Origin: Entrophospora sp. SA101 | Lineage: Eukaryota; Glomeromycota; Glomeromycetes; Entrophosporales; Entrophosporaceae | Assembly (NCBI GenBank): GCA_958430865.1 | Contig: CAUDNR010004415.1 | Location: forward strand, 1 to 51,434 | DNA: 51,434 nucleotides | Direction of reading: 5' to 3' | Shown: piece by piece, positions 51,433-51,434 of the stretch | Numbering within the stretch: position 1 is the stretch's first letter | How the letters are laid out: the number at the start of each line of letters is the position of its first letter | The notes under the pieces: model-generated | What the model was told of the DNA's origin: nothing | Databases searched by the model: none | The model's input: only the letters and a program-made list of their open reading frames with translations | Made by a program: the position numbers and the translations under genes

Positions 51433-51434
51433 CT

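Noticed and set aside
1..51434. Code 25 (TGA=Gly, Gracilibacteria/SR1)
   Set aside because: At the repeated LRR cap the aligned residue is TGG in one copy and TGA in others, and TnpB, HET and NDT Trp positions fit Trp, not Gly.
1..51434. tRNA, rRNA or CRISPR arrays
   Set aside because: No T-loop-like GTTCRAATC with paired arms, no rRNA-like conserved blocks and no spaced repeats were found by eye. A tRNA scan would be decisive.

Overview
The window reads as an accessory region (integrated plasmid or mobile island, possibly with phage-derived parts) of an AT-rich bacterium that decodes TGA as tryptophan. Nearly every long reading frame is cut by in-frame TGA and becomes continuous when TGA is read as Trp. 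Internal proof comes from a repeated leucine-rich-repeat (LRR) cap module: its Trp is TGG at about 38740 and TGA at about 42468 and 44032. TnpB, ParA, a tyrosine recombinase and a rolling-circle Rep also need TGA=Trp. This is the Mycoplasma/Spiroplasma code (table 4). Together with LRR proteins, a fungal-type HET domain and no visible Shine-Dalgarno sequences, it suggests a mollicute, perhaps a Mycoplasma-related endobacterium of fungi (inference). No rRNA, tRNA or CRISPR array was seen.

Left block (1-7652, nearly all minus strand): a mobile-element backbone. It holds an HUH rolling-circle Rep of about 583 codons, a run of small overlapping genes (zinc ribbons, two related small basic proteins, a degenerate RNase H-like protein), a tyrosine recombinase, a Panacea-type antitoxin with a frameshifted partner, and an HU-like protein. 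A strong rho-independent terminator and large inverted repeats lie at 5239-5415.

Middle block (7638-29400): a plus-strand train of coiled-coil proteins mixed with small LRR proteins. Three proteins resemble phi29-like phage structural parts: a portal-like protein (14438-15376), a lower-collar-like region fused to a Lon-type AAA+ ATPase (20643-22691), and a 992-residue tail-knob-like protein (26384-29362). A minus-strand membrane/zinc-ribbon pair (22854-25197) sits between the last two, and one of that pair carries an in-frame (CT)24 microsatellite. The phage assignments are structural analogies and not proven.

Right block (29400-51434): small zinc-finger genes, a DUF4160/DUF2442 pair, an intact IS605-type TnpB, and a ParA/ribbon-helix-helix partition operon with two identical 43-bp operator-like repeats. 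Two long palindrome-rich non-coding stretches follow, which are candidate origins. Next come three consecutive giant LRR genes with different effector-like C-termini: HET, nucleoside deoxyribosyltransferase-like (TIR-related fold), and a hydrophobic segment plus EF-hand. Downstream are zinc-finger membrane proteins and a HTH/RelE-like toxin-antitoxin operon. The LRR-HET / LRR-NDT / LRR-EF-hand trio is the most striking content: it looks like a modular receptor-effector locus comparable in layout to NLR immune receptors or host-directed effectors.
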